A stretch of DNA of 64,000 bases, from positions 1 through 64,000 of the forward strand of contig JAVTVY010025079.1 in assembly GCA_036873755.1 (NCBI GenBank). Direction: 5' to 3'. A program made the translations under genes and the position numbers. The DNA is from Hanleya hanleyi. Lineage: Eukaryota > Mollusca > Polyplacophora > Lepidopleurida > Hanleyidae. Each line of letters opens with the position of its first letter. Within the stretch, counting starts at the first letter, position 1. Positions 41,426 through 53,000 of this stretch are shown here, piece after piece. A model generated the notes under the pieces. It saw nothing but the letters and a program-made list of their open reading frames with translations. It was not told the origin of the DNA and did no database searches.

Positions 41426-42940
41426 TACAAGATACCGTGCTTATATGACGCGTTCAATCATTTCACAAACAATACACTGCAGGAACTAGTTCGAAGTTAC
41501 AGATTAGCGTCTTCGTTTCAAAGAGTTTGGTGATAAATACCATTCATCTCTTAAAATAATACAGCAGGCAAGTCAATAACGTTACATTTCGCATCGTAAC
41601 TAATCCAGAGCTATAGGGTTGTTCAAACACCTTGCCTGTCCAGCAAATGTCCATTGAATCTGTCTGACAAAATCGTGTTGTCTTGTCGGAATCATTAAAA
41701 ATGTTTGACCGCTATACGTTATGATGAACTCAGAAATCCAATGTCCAAAGTATGGTCAAATATGGACACGAACAATTTAGGGTGGCTATGGCGACTGTAG
41801 TGGACTACGATATCGCTTTTGTATTAGTGTTAGGCGGAAATTCTTTAATGGACGACGGCTGAATATTAAATGACGGACTATACGCTTGTATTTTAGGTAA
41901 ACTATAAAGAGATGTGGCTTGAAGCATTCGGTCATTCCATCGTATAGGTACAGGTGTGTTTCTTTTATTCTAGGTGATGCGAGTTCAAATCAGCAGTAGT
42001 GGGGTTTGCCTGTTCGGAAAAAGAGTAGGTTATATCTTATCACTGCTATATGAATGCAGTTCGTAATATCGCATCAAGTGGGAGGGGTTTATATTATGTA
42101 CTGGTATTCATAATATTATCATATATAGTATAGTTTACGGAAGGCATAGACGCCTATCCCTGATGAAATATTGCACTTGTACCAAATTAAAGATCCTTGG
42201 AGTCTACGTATGGAGCCCCAACAACATAATTATAGTTTAGTCAGTTGTGTGAATCGGAAATATCGTTGTTATGAGCGTAATCTGATACCACAAGGCAGAG
42301 TAGATAATACCTTTCGGAGAATGCACAAATCTATTGTAAAGCCATCTTAATCTCGAAGTTTGCCAGAAGCCACTGGAGTAGATGTAGATATCAGTTAAAT
42401 TAAGGTTCAGATGGCCGCCATTTTGAAAATTCGAGATGGCCTGTATTACACCATATCTATTGTGAAATAATCGTCTTGCTGAGCTCCAAAAATATCAGTG
42501 TATCGACAAGAATAATGTAGATACATGTATGATGCGTGGGAATTGAAATATTGTCTGAAATCGGCAGCCATCTTGAAATTCAAGATGACCGACACGGTCA
42601 TATGACCATTTTCATTTGTCTAACATAGTTATGGCACTTTCCCTCAATGTTTTGACAACTGACACCCCAAAAATCCCAAATAGAGAAAACAATGCAGGAT
42701 TCCAGATGTTAACATGGGCTCCTGTTGATCTTTTAAAACAAAAATAGCTGCTGTGACCTACTTAGGAAAAGTTCGCTGTGTTGCATATCTGGAAATGCTC
42801 CCCAGAACCCGATGTACATCTCTGCCAAATTTCATGCTTTGTGGATAATGGCACAATTTTTTTTCACATATTGCCTGGAATACAGGGCCATCTGCTGGCC
42901 AGTATGATGCGTACATGTACCATGAATGAAAACTGGTGGA
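41426..42940. other. No gene recognised
   Basis: Apart from the retroelement end at 41836-41895, no repeat or coding motif is seen. GGCCGCCATTTTGAAAATTC (42412) and GGCAGCCATCTTGAAATTC (42561) mark a weak ~150-bp internal repetition. Confidence 0.45.
41836..41895 (+). mobile_element. 3'-terminal fragment of an RT retroelement (copy 1)
   Basis: ATTCTTTAATGGACGACGGC, then TGAATATTAAATGACGGACT and ACGCTTGTATT. The same end is found at 48655-48709 and 56673-56724. Only ~60 bp is present, as expected for a strongly 5'-truncated insertion. Confidence 0.7.
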
Positions 42941-42946
42941 TAAGAA

Positions 42947-43382
42947 AGACGGATAAGGCCATTTGGCAACCTCGCTCCCTCGCCTTCATTTCCATAGGGC
43001 GAGGCTGTGATATTGTGAGAGAGCGAAGCGACAGAGCGGGATTGAGAGACAGAGCGAGGTTGCGAGATTGAGAGAAAGCGAGAGCGCGAAGCGAGACGGC
43101 AAGAGAGCGAGACTAATTTAACCTGGCTCCCTCGCTTTGCTCTCTCGCAACCTCACTCCCTCACAATCCCGCTACCTCGCTATCTCGCAATTTCGGAATT
43201 TCCCAGTCTCGCTACCCCATTACCTCGCAACCTCGCTCTGTTGCTCCGTTCTCTCGCATTCTGGCAACCTCGCTTCGCTCTCTCGCTGTGTCACAATCTC
43301 TGAACCTCGCTCTGTCACTTGGCTCTCTCGCAATCTCGCCCTATGGAAATGAAGGCGAGGGAGCGAGGTTGCTTATCCGTCT
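42947..43382. mobile_element. Small foldback element 3, CTCGCAACCTCGCTC repeats
   Basis: A 37-bp arm at 42967-43003 (CAACCTCGCTCCCTCGCC ... ATAGGGCGAG) is exactly inverted at 43335-43371, with AGACGGATAAG-type outer ends. The interior is CTCGCTATCTCGCAA-like short repeats on both strands. No coding capacity. Unlike elements 1 and 2, its terminus is different. Confidence 0.85.
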
Positions 43383-43389
43383 GTCTTCC

Positions 43390-44690
43390 AGGGGGCCTTG
43401 TATGAATCAAAATGGTGTGTTAGTATTACATCACACTTACGGTGATCATGATCAGATGTTATGATCGGTGTTAATTATATTAGGGTTCAGGGACGGTTTT
43501 ATTGGGTGTGATCATATAGGAGAGAACCTGTGATCGATCAATACTTGGAGTGAATCCAGCCATAGTGTTGTCGATATGGATGGGTGGTGTGGTACGGACA
43601 TGTCTGGCTGCATACATACTGTGTCCAACATACGCTTGTATACCATACACATGTAATATACGTGAGTGGTAGTTTAACCATGCTACAATAATTCGGCATA
43701 AATGGATTGCTTCTCCGATGAGAGATATATGAGATAATGTGCAAAATCTAATTAACGACAGTTGCAATGAAATGAGTAATGATAATTAGTTAATTTCATC
43801 CGCACAATAGCTTTCCGACATGCTTTCTGGGTTCTTTCTTCTATTTATAAAACTTCCAATTTTCCGATATGAAAACCCAGTATCTGAAAGGTCGAGAGCG
43901 ATTTCATATTGGCCTATCTTATACTCAATAATGAAGGGTTTACTCATTGATAAAAGAGTTTAAAACTGATGCGCAGACGCATTGTAAGACCTCCAGTTAT
44001 AGAAATCTTCGTACACCAAGTCCATTTTAACGCATAGGGAATCTGGGCTATTTGTTAAATAATCTAGGGTCGCCTGGATGGAAGAGGAAAGAGAGAGACC
44101 CCATCTCTCTGGTACATGAAGGTCTGAATTTGAATTATTCGACAACATTAGAAAATACATCTGTTCCTTCATGTGTTAAGGATATAAATCCGATTAATCC
44201 GATTAAAGTAACTTGCCCCTACCAGGGTTAGTTGTTCCATCTCACGGGGCATGTTGTTACAAATAACGACATGGGTCCAAAGAAACGTAATTACTCCATG
44301 ATATATATTATGCTTACTGCCATGCACTCTCATTAGTATAGCTACACATGTGCCATAACAAATAGGCTGATCGGAATAATAGTTAAATACTTACCCCAAT
44401 AGACATGGCAAGTTGTGAAAAAATTTCCGACACGGCACTCCGCCTTACTTCGACATGTCCTCAATTTAGATGGATGTAGCTTCTCGAGATAACACGTAGT
44501 CATAGACTAGTAATAATAGACATAAATTTATCCATATTTATACTACTTTGATAGATGAAAGATTCTTTTGACCAAAAGGATAATCTGCAGGCCCAAAGAA
44601 CGATTTTCTCCCATTATTTTTCAGGCTTTGAACGTTATCCGAGTTAGATGCCAGAACAAATAATGCTATTAGTATCTGAAACATCGTCAT
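43390..44690. other. No gene recognised
   Basis: A 95-codon frame at 43480-43767 (-) and others lack motifs. No repeat family identified. Confidence 0.45.
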
Positions 44691-44724
44691 TGTAGCAGCC
44701 TACCCCTGTAGGAACTCCTGCGGT

Positions 44725-45790
44725 AGTAAAAGACTGGAAGACTAAGACCTCCTGTTATGGCTATTAAATCTCTGGCTGTTAAAGAGTTCAAACGTATTAC
44801 TAAAAAGGTTATGGTTGTAAGACCTCATGTTATACGGTTCAACGATAGAAATAAGACGACCTCTTCTGGCTGTAAGAACTCCTGTTATAGGGTTTAAAGA
44901 TAGAACTAAGACCTCCTGTTATGGCTGTAAGACCTCCTGCTATGGGATTCAAATATAGAACTAAGATCTCCTGTTATGGCTGTAAAACCGCCTGCTATGG
45001 GATTCAAAGAAAGATCTAAGACCTCCTGTTATGGCTGTAAGACCTCATGCTATCGAATTCAAAGATACATCTACGACATCCTGTTATGGCGGCAACACAT
45101 CCCTCTAAAGGGTTAGATAGAACTAACATCTCTTATTGTGGCTGGTCCATGTGTGAAAGTTTGTCAGTTACTTGCCGAAGGGCGGTGGTTCTCTCCGGGT
45201 ACTCCGGCTTCCTCCACCAACCAAACTGGCTGTCACCATATGAGTGAAACAAACTTGAGTGTGACATTAAGCCAAATTCCCTCCCTCCTCCCTCCCTCTT
45301 ATTATGGCTGGAAGACCTCGCGTTATAGGATGCACAGATAGAACTAAGACCTCCTTTATAGGGTTCAAAGATAAACCTAAGATATCCTGATATGGCTGAA
45401 AGACCTTCCGTTATAGGGGTCAAAGATCTCCTGTTATGTTTGTAAAACCACCTGCTATAGGATTTAAAGTCAGAACTACTATACAATTTCCTGCTTTTGG
45501 GCTTAAATTAAGATAGAACAGATGTGAGACTTCCTGCTATAGGGCGTAAAGCCAGAACGGCTGTAAGATCTCCTGTCTTAACGCCAGGACGGTGGTGATA
45601 TCTTCTGCTGTAGGGTCAGAGCCAAAAATTATGTTTTTTGATCAGCTGCTTTTAGTTGAAAGACCTCAAATGGTCTGACTATGGCGGACTGTAAGACCTC
45701 CTGTTATAGGATTGAATGCCAGAACTGCTGTAAACTGTTACTGGGTTCTAAACCCGAGCGGTTATAAAACCTGTTAGTTGTGATCCCTAA
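44725..45790 (+). repeat. Diverged minisatellite of AAGACCTCCTGTTATGG units
   Basis: Roughly 25 copies of TAAGACCTCCTGTTATGGCT or TGCTATGGGATTCAAAGAT, spaced about 25-30 bp and paired into ~56-bp units. A ~170-bp unrelated insert lies at 45125-45300. Confidence 0.88.
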
Positions 45791-46160
45791 TGATCCAGAG
45801 TGATCAGGAGTGACCCGGAAAGGATCGAAGTATATCGACTGCCAGATAGTTCTTACAAGAGAGTGATGGATAATTAATATTCTTCATTCTTAGAAATTCA
45901 TACAAGACACACTAAACCCATGGTTTGCGTATGTCATATATTGTCAATGTCAATGCCTAACCCATCTAGTCTGAGAAGACATATTATAATTATCACATGT
46001 ATGAGAGGGAGGCAGTTATAATTATCACATGCATGATAGGCAGGCAGTTCGACAGATTGATGGACATGGACTAGTTTTATTTGGGTTAGAACATACTATT
46101 CCTAAACACATGGGACCTGAATTCGATTTAGATGAAAAACCATATATACCAAAGAGGAGA
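45791..46160. other. No gene recognised
   Basis: Possible extreme N-terminal remains of the ATPase relic that follows, but no convincing motif. A direct repeat GTTATAATTATCACATG occurs at 45984-46033. Confidence 0.4.
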
Positions 46161-46164
46161 AACT

Positions 46165-46835
46165 CGAATACCATCCATTTACGCCGAAAGTAGCTGGACC
46201 TACTGAGAGCGAGAAAATTAGTGGATAGATGCATTATTACGAAACCTCGAAGGATATGTACAGCCCAGTCCACAGAAAATTATCTACATTTACGGTAAAT
46301 GACAGATTATGGTCCAGGACATGAACAAGACTTTGTACAAGGTATTTCGGTGAATCTGGGTGTTGACGGATACTTCGATCCCTGTGAAACAAACCTAATA
46401 ATAGTGGATGACCTTGTGACATAGGTCAAACACAGAATGAGAATTTCAGACTTAGACTTATTTGTCAAAGGATTACACCACGAAAAGGTGTTTTTTTAAT
46501 GTACAGAACTTGTTCGATCGGGGTAAAGCTTCAACAGATAACGGGATGAATCGTCAGTATGTTGTTCTTTCCAAAAATCCCATCGATAAGTAGCAAATAG
46601 CTTCATCAGCCGTATTCATTCGAGACGACTTCACTACTCCATGAAAATGTATGAAAACGACTTCACGATAATGATAATTTTATCCGTAATATAGCTTTCA
46701 GACATTTATTCATTCCAAAGTTAATGGTCTTTACGGTTATTTATTTATTTATCGGTTGTACAAATTTAGACAAATATACTGCGAAATGTCACACCGACAA
46801 ATTGTAAGACAAAAAAAATTGAAAATGATTGATTG
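46165..46835 (+). pseudogene. Decayed A32-type packaging ATPase relic, second lineage
   Basis: The frame starting at 46172 reads an HPFT...VAGPT block followed by a ruined P-loop (GPTESEKI at 46196-46219, where GxxxxGKS/T is expected), then a stop. After a frame change, a block resembling the FVPG...YFDP region leads to Walker B LIIVDDLV (46395-46418) and a stop. Later pieces match FTKGSHH (LFVKGLHH, ~46457-46480), QNLF, the VLSKNPID block (~46566-46589) and YGYLF (~46735-46750). The order equals that of the ATPase at 37.6-38.6 kb, but it is far more diverged, with at least five stops or shifts. No zinc finger is visible. It indicates an older insertion of a related virus-like element, and is non-functional. 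Confidence 0.7.
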
Positions 46836-46904
46836 TACAAGCCGGGTACGAGCTATATACGCGGTCCATCCCACCTTGGTACAAACGGGATTCGTCTCAA
46901 CAGG

Positions 46905-47200
46905 GGCAAGGTCAGATCACGAATGAGAATAAAGTTGAAGGACTCCGCGTAAGAGAAAATACTCTTTAAATGATGCGAGTGTTTTGCAAATGTTCGTGGT
47001 TATCTCTTCCGGTCATCAAAATGTCGGTTTGATATACCTGGACCCTTGAAGTATCTGTTCAATCGTACCTTGAAAAATAGCTCCAGACGACGCCAAACCG
47101 AAGGGAAGACGATTGTAATGGCAGAGGCCTTTCTGTGTGTTGATCCTAAGGAATGAACGCGTCTACGGGAAGTTGTTGATAGGCATGGGCTAAGACACGT
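46905..47200 (-). pseudogene. Ty3/gypsy reverse transcriptase, central part, degraded
   Basis: The minus strand reads AYQQLPVD (about 47165-47190), then LPFGLASSGAIFQGTIEQIL (about 47050-47110) and VYQTDILMTG near 47020-47045, where the catalytic Y-x-DD is altered (YQTD). HLQNTRI follows. Several stops and shifts are present. It continues the frame at 47204-47929 after a break. Without the catalytic aspartate it cannot be an active polymerase. Confidence 0.8.
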
Positions 47201-47203
47201 TTG

Positions 47204-47962
47204 CTAAACTTCTCTCCCCCAAACATAAAACTTGGCATACAAGTCTTCTATCTTGGACAGGGAATATTTGTCAACTACCAGTGACGGGTTTACTGTCGAT
47301 TTGAAGTCTGCACATATACGGACGGAACCGTCGTGTTTCATCACAGGTACAATTGGACTGGCCCATTCCGCATGGTCGACCGTGCTGATGACACCTTGTC
47401 TCTCTAACCGGTTTACTGTCGATTTGAAGTCTGCACATATACGGACGGAACCGTCGTGCTTCATCACAGGTACAATTGGATTAGCCCATTCCGCATGGTC
47501 GACCTTGCTGATGACACCTTGTCTCTCTAACCGTTCGATGTCTTCATTCACTTTACTCTGTATGGCATATGACACTGATCTAGCCTTCATGAATTTCGGC
47601 TCAGTTTCATCGACATTAATCTTCACCTTGATGCCTTTAGCTTCTCCCATTTCATCATCAAATAAGATCTTATGTTTCTCAAGTAAGTTGTTGAGTTTTG
47701 CTGAGGTTTCAGTTTGTGATGTTCTGATGTGTTTGATTTCAGGCCAGTTGAGTGTGATGTGTTGCAGCCATGAACGACCAAAGAGTGCATGCGTGTGTAT
47801 ATTTGTGTGAACAACAAACAGTGGTAACTTTTGTGACTGACCATTATACACTACATTTACATCTACAATGCCCTGTGGCTTAAATTTTTCACCTGTGTAT
47901 GTGCGTAATGTGAGGTCACACTCTAACAAAGCTACATGTGGGAACAGGTTTTTATATGATCT
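47204..47962 (-). pseudogene. Ty3/gypsy pol: end of protease, linker and RT N-terminus
   Basis: A 241-residue frame. The N-terminal ~50 residues fit the distal part of a retroviral-type aspartic protease (LFGRSWL near residue 49 is the usual G-R-D/S-W-L). The RT entry then has KARSVPY-like KARSVSYA, IERLERQGVIS, WANPIVPVMK and SVRICADFK. A 41-residue block (IERLERQ... to ...FKSTVN) is present twice in frame (47286-47408 and 47409-47531), so the frame survived a 123-bp duplication. The upstream protease half, with DTGS, lies at 48.73 kb beyond a foreign insertion. The frame's annotated first codon is not a real start. Confidence 0.9.
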
Positions 47963-48710
47963 TATTTAGACCTATATCTCTATAAAAATGATGCGGGCCT
48001 TCTCTCCCGTCGACTTTACGACATAAAAGATGATTACAATTTCGACATCGTAAACTATCCCTTTATGGACAGTAATATATCAGAGGAACCTGCATATGGC
48101 GTATATTTTTCTCGCCTAGTAGCATTTGCTAGATCCTGTGTTTAATGTGATGATTTTAATCAACGTCACAAAATATTATAGCAGAAACTTATAAAACAGG
48201 GTTATGTCATCAAGCGCCTCCACTCGAAGTTTCTCAATTTTTGCGATACATATTGCATGCTGATGATAAAATACGAACGTAGCGTGCAAGATCTACGGTG
48301 GCACGTTTCGTAGTTTGAGTCCAATTCCGCTTAACCTGGGGCTCGGGGCCTTATAAACCCATGTATTTCAAGATCCCCATAGTGTTTATATGAACAGTAA
48401 CAACCAAAGCGTGGCTGAGATACATCATACTCTAGATAACGACTTCACAACGAAAATCATATGGATTAAGAATACTGATCAGCGATATGGATTTGATATT
48501 TTTGGACATCATGCTGTCCTGCTGGCATCATTAAAACAATCACCGCTTCTCTCTTGCAGGAAACTTGCCTAGTTTTATGCATACTATGATTTATTATTCT
48601 AATTTGCTGCTAACGCTATTATATGAATTAGGTATTTGGATTATGGACGCGTAAATTCTTTAATGGACGACGGCTGAATATTGAATGACGGACTGTACGC
48701 TTGTATTCAG
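47963..48710 (+). mobile_element. 5'-truncated RT retroelement inserted in the gypsy protease
   Basis: The plus-strand frame from about 47984 encodes LYDIKDDYNFDIVNYPF, SNISEEPAYGVYFSRL and a KLIKQGYV block (to ~48215). This matches the YDKRDDFxFxIVNFP ... PAYGVYISQL segment found downstream of reverse transcriptase in many invertebrate retroelement proteins (from memory of that family; classification uncertain). A stop occurs within it. The 3' end at 48655-48709 is shared with 41836 and 56673. Gypsy sequence resumes on both sides, so the insertion limits are well placed. Confidence 0.65.
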
Positions 48711-48860
48711 TGGAACAATGCTCACAGCGGAGCCGGTGTCTAATTCAATTTTCAGTTCATTCCCTTCAACGGTAGGATTTACCCATATCAAATCAACTTT
48801 GTTCACCTGATTATCTAATGCACAAAGACATCTTTATTTGGCCTAGTGCCTTGATTTTCA
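48711..48860 (-). pseudogene. Ty3/gypsy aspartic protease, active-site half
   Basis: On the minus strand: IELDTGSAVSIVPL with the catalytic D-T-G-S at 48729-48740, preceded by VEGNELK. The protease is cut after SIVPL by the insertion at 47963-48710, and its second half continues at 47962. The catalytic motif is intact. Confidence 0.85.
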
Positions 48861-49250
48861 TCTGGTTGAATGCCCTGACTTTCACTTAGCCTTATGCCTT
48901 GACTTTCACTTGACCTGATGCCTTGACCTTCACTTGGCACAGTGCCATGACATTCACTTGGCATAATTCCCTTACTTCACTTGGCATAATGCCTTGACTT
49001 TCATTGGCATAATGCCTTGACTTTCATTTGGCATAATGCCTTGACTTTCATTTGGCATAATGCCTTGACTTTTACTTGGCATATAGCCTTGACTTTCACT
49101 AGGCATATTGCCGTGACCTTCACTTGAATAACGCCTTGACCTTCATTTTGGCACAATGCCTTGACTTTCACTTGACATAATGTCCTGATGTTCTCTTGGC
49201 ATAATGCCTTCAGTTTGTACTGGCACAATGCCTAGACTAGTATCTTGGTT
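48860..49250 (-). repeat. 24-bp minisatellite inside the gypsy relic
   Basis: Units GCCTTGACTTTCACTTGGCA with variations, about 14 copies. Because 24 is a multiple of three, a frame (49001-49228, -) stays open and repeats a QVKVKALC-like octapeptide. It sits where gag C-terminus and protease N-terminus would join. Confidence 0.9.
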
Positions 49251-49319
49251 TTCGCCAAACACCACAGAAAGTTGATTCACAAAAATGTCATTGTTTGACT
49301 CCTCACTATCGCTGTCCTT

Positions 49320-50015
49320 TTCAACATAGTGGAATTTCCCCTGTTATGAGGATTTTCCAGTTTTCTTCCATTTCTTCCATATCATGTGCGTTTTGGGTGT
49401 CCCTTTTAACAACACTTTCTGCAGGTTTCATCTTTATACCAGCATTCATCCTTGTAGCGCCTAGTTCATCCACAGTATGTACAAAGTTTGTATTTTCCTT
49501 GCCGCGGAGCATTAGCTGAGATATTATTCGGCTCCTTCGATGGGGTTGGGTTCAAGTCGTTCGTATCCTGTGCAGCGGCCTCCACGGATAATGATATCTG
49601 AACGGCTTTATCATAGCAAAGATTTTCCGCGAGGCGTGACATCACTGCCAAATCTACACACTAGTCTGTCACGAATAGCAGCGTCGTGCAAAAATGAATC
49701 AAACTTGCAATGTTCAGTGAGTCCTTTCAGTTCTGCTATGTACATGTATGTAGCTATGCAGATTCCCCATCTTTTTGATCTCATTTGTAGAAACGGGAAC
49801 GTTCAGAAATGACAGAGGGCTGGGGGACAAATGTTCTGCCAAAAGTCCTACTATCGCGTCAAAATTCATCTCAGATGGCTTGGTAGGAGATGCCAGTTGT
49901 TTCAATATTTTGTAAGTTTGGGAATCCATTAGCTTAATGAGAACGGGTGCCTGCTTTCCAGGTTTCACGCCATTTGCCAAGAAATATTGACTGAGTCGCT
50001 CAACATATTATGGCC
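49320..50015 (-). pseudogene. Ty3/gypsy gag relic with damaged zinc knuckle
   Basis: Frame 49980-49714 contains a KLMDSQTYKILKQL block and a YSHIH-like stretch. After a shift comes TEHCKFDSFLHDAAIRDRLV (49640-49720), the characteristic gypsy gag C-terminal region, then RLAENLCYDKAVQIS in frame 49651-49466. A zinc knuckle begins LCTYCG and its second half CRKCC-KGH is broken by stops (49420-49475). The gene order gag, protease, RT on the minus strand is correct for Ty3/gypsy. No long terminal repeat was recognised on either side. Confidence 0.82.
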
Positions 50016-53000
50016 AGTCCTCTTCAGCCTCGTCCAATAATCGACATGTTGCTTCAAATATTGGGTGAAGTGTCGAAATATTGTGTCTCTATACATAACC
50101 CCATGCTTCATGTATATATATAAAGCATGGGGTTGTATCCATACATGAGGTTCTCTCCTACCCTCGCAAACTGTTTTGAGGGCCTGTGTGGGAAGCACAA
50201 GACCGTTGCCCTGTAGCAATCAGACATGTGTGATGACAAGAGTAACACTCCACACAAATATGCCTTATGTCTGTTGTGGCGTGTGCTCTGTAACATGAGG
50301 AGAGCTTTATTTTTTAGATTTGTTTGAAATGTAATATTTTCATTAGAGGTGGTGTTGAGAATAATACTGAGCTTTGTGCTCCGGTTGGCCGAGATACTAC
50401 TTGTTAAATGAAGCATGCTGGGCCTAGGCGCCCAGTGATTAGATCAACGGTGAGGACATGGTTCTTTAATATCCAACATATTTTAACTAATCTCCAGTTT
50501 ATTTACTACACGTGCCCAACCTATCGATACCAATCTCCACTGTGGTTTTGACCTGGGGACATCGCCATTGAACAATACGACTGGCCTTGCGATCCCTCCC
50601 CTCACACACGTCCACGCCAAGAGTCCGGCCCAGTCACGCTCCGTAAGACCGATAGTGCTGATAAAATTTACATTTGGTTTTAGCCTAAAATCTTCTAACA
50701 TTGTCATACTATCATTCACGGCAATCCATAAACAGAGCAAAAAAGAAATCATATTTCATTCTGATGTCTGAAATAATAAAGAAAATAAAAAAAAATATCT
50801 CACAGTAATTAAACAATTTTCCAGTTTTTTTATATGAATTTCTTTCATCAAACCTATTCATGGCTTGCCTCTAACGAAAGCTTGAGATTTGGAAGCATAC
50901 AAAACTTTCATAACATCGCACAAGGTATAAGGCAGCTTGAATTACACTCATTCATTTTTATGTCTTTGGCTGTATAAAAGAAACACACAGAGACACCTAC
51001 AAACGTGACAATACCTGGGAATCTGAACCAAACTTAATCCCAATTTAATTGACAGATTCAGTTGGACAACAAACACGAGTCTTTAATAAACTGGACGTGT
51101 GTTAAGTACAAGACATTTACAGACTTTTAGGATAAAGACACGCGGGCTTTTATATACGATGAAATATAAATATTTGAAAGGTTCGTTTTATCATAAAATC
51201 TACAGAAGTGATGAAGGCCTGTTCGATATTTCATCACAGACTTGTGAGTATCCGATTGACAATGGCATCAGTAGCAAGAGAACCTCAGTGTCTGTTATCT
51301 TACATGGACATAACCTGTGGGGCTATATGCCGCCCATCTCATTTGACTAGATGAAATCACGTAATCTTGTAAAAAAAAAATTTAGTCTTAATTCTATAGG
51401 CCTATCGAACTTTGAACGGGGCTTACCCTCGCATGATCGGTTTTGAATTGTTAACTACAGTTTTCAATTTTAAAAATATTATTCCCAGAACGGCCTGCAT
51501 ATGGTGTACACATTTGCCAGTTGTATATAGCATTTGCCTTAAACCAGCGTCAGATTCGACATTCACCAATAAACCTTCATCCACAAAATTTCCGTATACA
51601 ACCGAGAGACCGTATTCAAAGGCTGCGATTGGCACTGATATCTCGGCAGGCTAAGAAAAATCTGCAGGAGAGAAGCGGTCAACAGTTTCGGGTGTGTGTT
51701 CTCGTGTTACTCTATGCAACAATCATAATTAAATTTATAAATTAGAACAAATGACATCACCTTATCGAGCTTGTCCCACTCAGTTAATGTGTCAAGTATG
51801 GAGTTGAAATTCTGCAGGGAAAAGAACTCTAAAGGCAGTTAGCTCTTCTATTTGCTATTCAATTAGGTATTCGGAACAGCGCCCCCTGATATCCAAACGG
51901 AGAACTAATGAGATCATTTGTAGGTCTTGTTCCACTCAGTATGATGTTGTAACTTACTAACAAAACAATATTGGACCTATTTAAGTATATAAACTTACCA
52001 CAGAAATTTCTGACCTCATCCATATGCTTTTAACTCTCTTGCTCGAACATAATGACTGAAACTATGCATATTGGTCCCAGTGAATATTCAAGGGAAGCTG
52101 ACTAAGACGTTTTTCACTATTTCAGAAAGAATAATTTATTTGCCTACAAAACATACATACTGATCCTAACAGAAGAAATGGCATAAAAAACTGAACAGGG
52201 GGACGATGACTGGGTGATCCTGTTCTGTTCACAAGCTCTGACTGTAATTATGTTGATCAATCCCAATTTTAACTACAAGGTGAAAGAATCCTTCATAGAC
52301 CTCATAGGAAATCATATAATTTTATACGTATAGATACATGAGGTCCCGATAACCTCAGTTAATCTATATGCCCCGAACACAGATAAACCATCTTTTTTCA
52401 TCCTTAACATCACAAAGTGAGAAATGACTACAATTAACCTGTGGCCGTGGCAGTAATACAGTGAAAGACACATGGAGGGAATGGTCTTCATATGAGCAGT
52501 AATTTATGCACGTCAGAAAAGAACAGATGTACATATATGCCTCTGAATTTTAAAGTCTTTGCCCTTAGCAAGTGGAATTTCCACTCATATATTAACTTTC
52601 TGCAGGCGTTCAGATCCGTCATTTGGAAATCCTACGATTTTGATTGGTTCGTTCCGTGGCGTCTATTTTGAATAGACGGACCAAGTCTCTTTGATCGGAT
52701 TGGCGGTATCTTGGTCCAAGTATCATGTATGTCAAGTTTCAAAACAATCGCTTCAGCCATTATTTGGAGATTCTGTGGAAATTAGGTCAATCCAAGATGG
52801 TTGCCGATGATTTTGACTAATATTCCCTACCTCGACCGCCCGCCCCCCCCCCCCGTAATCAACCTAATTAACCAATTAGAAATGGTAACGAGCCCCTGTG
52901 AGTTCAGTAAGACAACTCCAAGGATCGTTGTTTCGATTCCCACAGACGGCTAAATTATTCTTCCTCTCAAAACATACTTCCATACAAACGAGTTGCTTAG

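Noticed and set aside
40969..41448. 159-codon frame and its 123- and 91-codon rivals
   Set aside because: The minisatellite unit is a multiple of three and lacks stops in several frames, so openness on both strands is expected by chance.
47232..47810. 192-codon plus-strand frame
   Set aside because: Antisense shadow of the gypsy protease/RT frame, including the same 123-bp duplication.
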